A stretch of 25,718 nt of DNA from assembly GCA_031379665.1 (NCBI GenBank), contig JANNFI010000098.1:1-25718 (forward strand), read 5' to 3'. Under the pieces are notes generated by a model. It was given only the letters and a program-made list of their open reading frames with translations. It was not told where the DNA came from and searched no databases. The position numbers and the translations under genes are program-made. Origin of the DNA: SZUA-254 sp031379665. GTDB lineage: Bacteria > Bacteroidota > Ignavibacteria > UBA10030 > SZUA-254. Below, in pieces: positions 22,625 to 25,718 of this stretch. Within the stretch, counting starts at the first letter, position 1. The number at the start of each line of letters is the position of its first letter.

Positions 22625-24793
22625 TCATCTCATCAGGAGCATTTTTCGGGTCTCGGTGTGAGGTAAGTCGGAGCCTCTCGAACGCGTGGCAAATTCGGGC
22701 ACGACGGTGATCGAGTAAAAATAGACACCCGATGGATGGTCCGACGCATCCCAGGCTGCGCTATGAAATCCCGGCTGGACCACGCCCGACACCAGCGTTT
22801 CCGAAATCCTGCCGAGGACGTCAAACACCCTGAGCGTCACGCGTGAAGGCGAAGAGACCATATATTCGATGGTGGTTCCCGGATTGAAGGGGTTGGGATA
22901 ATTTCCCCGGAGGGCGGGTGTCACCGGAATGACGGGCCCATCCTGAACGCCCGTGATAATTTCGGAGGTCCGGGCCACCCCTTCCTTGTAGATGCCGGCG
23001 GTGATGGTGTGGAATTGGTCGTAGGCGAGCGAGATGACGAACAGTCCATTGAGTCCCGCCGACGTCCAGCTCTGGCCGCCGTCCGGAGAGGAAAAGAGCC
23101 CCGAGGACGATGCGGCAAACAGGTTGAAATTGCCGTTGAAGAGAATGGAGTGGACGTGGCCGGAGGTGAAAATCTTCCGCTCCCACGTCGTGGCGCCGTC
23201 CGTCGAGACGAAGAGCCCCGACGACACCCCGACGAAGACGTGTCCGGCATCGCTGACCGCGATGGTCTGGACATCCGGCCGCACCAGTCCCCTCGGGGTC
23301 CACGAAATCCCGGCGTCGGTCGAGGAAAAAACGCCCTCAGTGCCGGTCGCCGCATAGAGGCTCCCGTCGGTCGTCATCGTGATGGCGCGAATCGTCGATT
23401 CGCCGAGGCCGACGGGGATCCACGTCACGCCCTCGTCGGGAGAGCTGAAGACGCCGGCTCCCGTCCCGATGAACAACGCCCCGGCGGCGTCCCGTAAGAC
23501 CGAGTACACAGGGAACTCGCCGGTCCCCGGGTTTAGCGCCCCCGTCAGGAGCGACCACGAGAGTCCGTTGTCGTCGGACGCGCAGAGTCCCTTCTCGGTG
23601 CCCGCGTAGATCCTCGCGCCCGCGACGGTGAACACGTAGAAGTAATAGGGTTGGTCCGGGGCGCTCACCCCGGTCCATAGAAAACCGGAGTCGGTCGTCC
23701 TGAACAGGCCCGATCCGATCGTTCCGGCGAGCACCGCCCCGTCGGGCGCCGTCGCCACGGAGTAGATGTCCCGCTTCCTGATCCCGTCGGAGTGCCAGCT
23801 CGCGCCGTCATCGGTCGAGACCAGGAGGCCGAGGCCCGGCGTCGATGTGAGGAATTTCCCCGATCCCATAACGTGGAGGGTACCGTAGATGAAATCGAAC
23901 TGCCCCGTGCTGTCCCACCCGGGGGCGCCGGCATCCAGCCGGTAGATCCCCGTGCTGTTCCAGCCGGAACGGTTACCGAGGACGATGATGTCCCCGGCGG
24001 CGTTGAACTGCAGACCGGCCGGATAGACGTCGGTGAGCCCGGGGCCGGTCCAAACCGCGCCGCGGTCTTCGGTGGTGAAGACGCCCCCCGCCGTACGGCC
24101 GTTCGGTGTCGTCCCGATGGCCACGCGACTCCCTGGACCGATTGCGATCGATGCGACCTGAAAGTACGAGAGCGTCCTGGTCCACGTCTGCGCGTTGTCG
24201 CGCGTCGAGTGGATTCCGTCGGCGGTCGTCCCTATGTAGATGCCGCCCGAATCGTCCAGGGCGGAGACGGTGTACGCCGGCGGGCCGGTAATAAAGTTGT
24301 AGACGCCTGACGGCACGCCGAGGCGCTGCCAGGCCGCGCCCACGAACCGCTCGACCGCCATCTTCGAAGCGGCAGGAAACAACGCGTGGGGCGTGCCGTC
24401 CGCTGAGAGCATGAGATTATGGTGTACGGGGTTCGCTTCGTGGAAAAATCGCGTCCAGATGTTTCCCCTGTCCGTCGAGATGAAATATTGCTTGTAGTTG
24501 ACGGCGTTCCTTCGTATCGCGAGTACCGTGGTGGCTCCCCTCGCCGCGAATTCGAGGATCTCGCCGCCCGGCCTCGGAAAATTCTCCCAGGATGCGCCGC
24601 CGTCGAACGACCGGTAGAGGACGTTTTCGTTGATCGCGTACAGCGTCCCGTCGGCCAGCTCGTGGAACGACGAGAATCCCACCGGTCCGCTGATGTCGTT
24701 CCACGTCAGGACCTGCGCCGCCACCGTGGGGGCCAGCGCGAGGCCGCAGGAGAGCAGGAGAACGGCGGCGAATATGGGGCGACGGATGGGCAT
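22625..24793 (-). CDS. Secreted Asp-box beta-propeller protein with T9SS-type C-terminal domain
   Basis: The 722-aa protein has a signal peptide (1-26, VAAQ cleavage), a long repeat region and a C-terminal sorting domain. I count about eleven Asp-box motifs of the form S-x-D-x-G-x-x-W between residues 62 and 585 (for example SFDGGASW, STDDGASW, SSPDGGQSW), which mark BNR/sialidase-like or YCF48-like propeller blades. Without sialidase catalytic residues I do not call an enzyme. From residue 630, NYPNPFNPGTTI, VTLRVFDVLGR, the PSGVYFYSI block and a final KMLLMR form the type A T9SS/por-secretion C-terminal domain. It is probably exported across the outer membrane and anchored or released. The ATG at 24793 lies 33 nt after the S9 peptidase. 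Its role is unknown. Confidence 0.9.
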   Translation of the reverse strand: MPIRRPIFAAVLLLSCGLALAPTVAAQVLTWNDISGPVGFSSFHELADGTLYAINENVLYRSFDGGASWENFPRPGGEILEFAARGATTVLAIRRNAVNYKQYFISTDRGNIWTRFFHEANPVHHNLMLSADGTPHALFPAASKMAVERFVGAAWQRLGVPSGVYNFITGPPAYTVSALDDSGGIYIGTTADGIHSTRDNAQTWTRTLSYFQVASIAIGPGSRVAIGTTPNGRTAGGVFTTEDRGAVWTGPGLTDVYPAGLQFNAAGDIIVLGNRSGWNSTGIYRLDAGAPGWDSTGQFDFIYGTLHVMGSGKFLTSTPGLGLLVSTDDGASWHSDGIRKRDIYSVATAPDGAVLAGTIGSGLFRTTDSGFLWTGVSAPDQPYYFYVFTVAGARIYAGTEKGLCASDDNGLSWSLLTGALNPGTGEFPVYSVLRDAAGALFIGTGAGVFSSPDEGVTWIPVGLGESTIRAITMTTDGSLYAATGTEGVFSSTDAGISWTPRGLVRPDVQTIAVSDAGHVFVGVSSGLFVSTDGATTWERKIFTSGHVHSILFNGNFNLFAASSSGLFSSPDGGQSWTSAGLNGLFVISLAYDQFHTITAGIYKEGVARTSEIITGVQDGPVIPVTPALRGNYPNPFNPGTTIEYMVSSPSRVTLRVFDVLGRISETLVSGVVQPGFHSAAWDASDHPSGVYFYSITVVPEFATRSRGSDLPHTETRKMLLMR

Positions 24794-24820
24794 ATGGCTT
24801 CTGGCGATCAGAGTGTTCAG

Positions 24821-24840
24821 AGATTATCAGAGATTATCAA
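24821..24840. repeat. 10-bp tandem duplication across the S9 peptidase stop codon
   Basis: AGATTATCAG (24821-24830) is followed by AGATTATCAA (24831-24840). On the minus strand this gives GATAATCTCT twice and the stop reads TGA TAA. It may reflect a small duplication at the gene end. Confidence 0.6.
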
Positions 24841-25718
24841 GGATGAAATTCGTGATCTTCGTGAAAAGCTGGGCCCTCGTCTTCCCACCTCCGATCCCGT
24901 GCATCCCGCCCGGGTAGAACGCCGTCTCAAACTGCTTCCCCGCCTTGACCAGTTCACTGACCATCGTGACGGTGTTCTGCCAGTGGACGTTGTCATCGGC
25001 GGTGCCGTGGATCATCAGGAGCTTTCCGCGGAGCTTCGCCGCGTGCTCCGCCGGGGCCGACTCCCGGTACCCGTCCGGGTTGAGTGAGGGGGTCTGCATG
25101 TATCGTTCGGTGTAGATCGTGTCGTAGAACTTCCAGTTCGTCACCGGGGCGACCGAGACGCCCGCGCTGAACGCCTCGGCGCCGACGGTCGTCGCCATCA
25201 GGGTCATGTACCCGCCGTAGCTCCACCCCCAAATGCCGATCCGGGCGCCGTCCACGTACGGAAGCGATGCGAGGTATTTCGCCGCCTCCACCTGGTCGTT
25301 GGTTTCCCACTTCCCGAGGTTTTTGTAGGTCACGGTCTTGAAGGCGTTTCCGCGAGCCCCGGTGCCGCGGTTGTCGACGCTCACGATCACGTACCCCCTG
25401 GCGGCGAGCATCTGGTACCAGAGGAAATCAGCGCCGCCCCAGGAGTTCCTGACGGTCTGCGATCCCGGCCCGCCGTAGACGTGCATCAGGACGGGGTGTT
25501 TCTTCGCCGGGTCGAAGTCGTGCGGTTTGATCATCCATCCGTTCAGTTCCACGCCGTCGGTCGTCGTAAACGTGAAGAATGTCTTCGGGCTGATCCGGTA
25601 TTCGTCCAGGGCGGCGATCCTGCCGTCGGAGAGGACCCGGATCAGCGTCCCGTCCGACTTATGGAGCGTCCAGCAGCTGAAGATCAGCGTCTCGCCCGCT
25701 TTCATGGGCATCGGGATC
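24827..25718 (-). CDS. S9 family peptidase, DPP-IV-like catalytic domain (5' end outside window)
   Basis: Only the C-terminal 296 codons are in the window; the frame continues past the right edge, and the ATG at 25711 is internal. The alpha/beta-hydrolase domain of prolyl oligopeptidase/DPP-IV is complete: VYGGPGSQTV, VDNRGTGARG, nucleophile Ser in GWSYGGYM, Asp in HGTADDNVHW and His in GGMHGIGG. The missing part would be the N-terminal beta-propeller and probably a signal peptide. It should cleave dipeptides after Pro/Ala from peptides in the periplasm. It is followed after 33 nt by the propeller protein, so the two are likely co-transcribed. Confidence 0.94.
   Translation of the reverse strand, partial: IPMPMKAGETLIFSCWTLHKSDGTLIRVLSDGRIAALDEYRISPKTFFTFTTTDGVELNGWMIKPHDFDPAKKHPVLMHVYGGPGSQTVRNSWGGADFLWYQMLAARGYVIVSVDNRGTGARGNAFKTVTYKNLGKWETNDQVEAAKYLASLPYVDGARIGIWGWSYGGYMTLMATTVGAEAFSAGVSVAPVTNWKFYDTIYTERYMQTPSLNPDGYRESAPAEHAAKLRGKLLMIHGTADDNVHWQNTVTMVSELVKAGKQFETAFYPGGMHGIGGGKTRAQLFTKITNFILDNL

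Noticed and set aside
1..25718. CRISPR array, tRNA, rRNA, insertion sequence or toxin-antitoxin pair
   Set aside because: No spaced direct repeats, cloverleaf sequence, transposase or paired small genes were found on either strand.

Overview
The window is about 25.7 kb of GC-rich (roughly 60%) bacterial chromosome. Every gene I can support reads on the minus strand, so transcription runs from high to low coordinates. Gene content points to the Bacteroidota/Chlorobiota/Ignavibacteria side of the FCB group. The evidence is a secreted protein with an NYPNPFNP-type C-terminal sorting domain, a CarboxypepD_reg-type TonB-dependent receptor, a DUF2795 protein, HPr kinase beside a ribosome hibernation factor, and TTG-N20-22-TACTTT promoter-like sites resembling the Bacteroidota TTG/TAnnTTTG pattern. 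The combination of high GC and NYPNPFNP makes an uncultivated Ignavibacteria-like lineage the best guess. This is inference; no marker phylogeny was run.

Layout in transcription order. (1) 25718-22625: the catalytic end of a DPP-IV/prolyl-oligopeptidase-like S9 peptidase, then a secreted Asp-box beta-propeller protein with a T9SS-type tail. (2) 22534-17076: lysS, a TonB-dependent receptor, a small lipoprotein and a GT2 glycosyltransferase, packed with overlapping ends behind one promoter. (3) 16976-14018: a CtpA-type S41 protease behind a near-consensus promoter, a DUF3108 exported protein and a gamma-carbonic anhydrase. (4) 13793-13511: a cold-shock protein with its own promoter, a leader of about 135 nt and a strong terminator. 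(5) 13478-7906: an unrecognised 154-aa protein, ybeY, topA, xerC, hpf and hprK, a compact housekeeping run with no visible promoter after the csp terminator. (6) 7771-6454: a membrane-anchored M23 peptidase and a DUF2795 protein, closed by a textbook terminator. (7) 6357-983: an Omp85-family protein, holB and metG, closed by a second terminator. (8) 669-1: a truncated NAL1-like trypsin-fold lipoprotein after a 313-bp intergenic region.

Most of this is conserved housekeeping and envelope content. I see no phage, IS element, CRISPR array, tRNA or rRNA gene, and no clearly novel multi-gene system. The points worth a second look are regulatory. A terminator's U-tract abuts the Omp85 start codon, next to a T8 run and an out-of-frame ATG with an SD-like sequence. 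Cold-shock-protein-mediated read-through into ybeY-topA-xerC-hpf-hprK is possible. A cluster of 10-12 bp repeats lies upstream of the M23 promoter. A TonB receptor/lipoprotein pair is translationally coupled to lysS.
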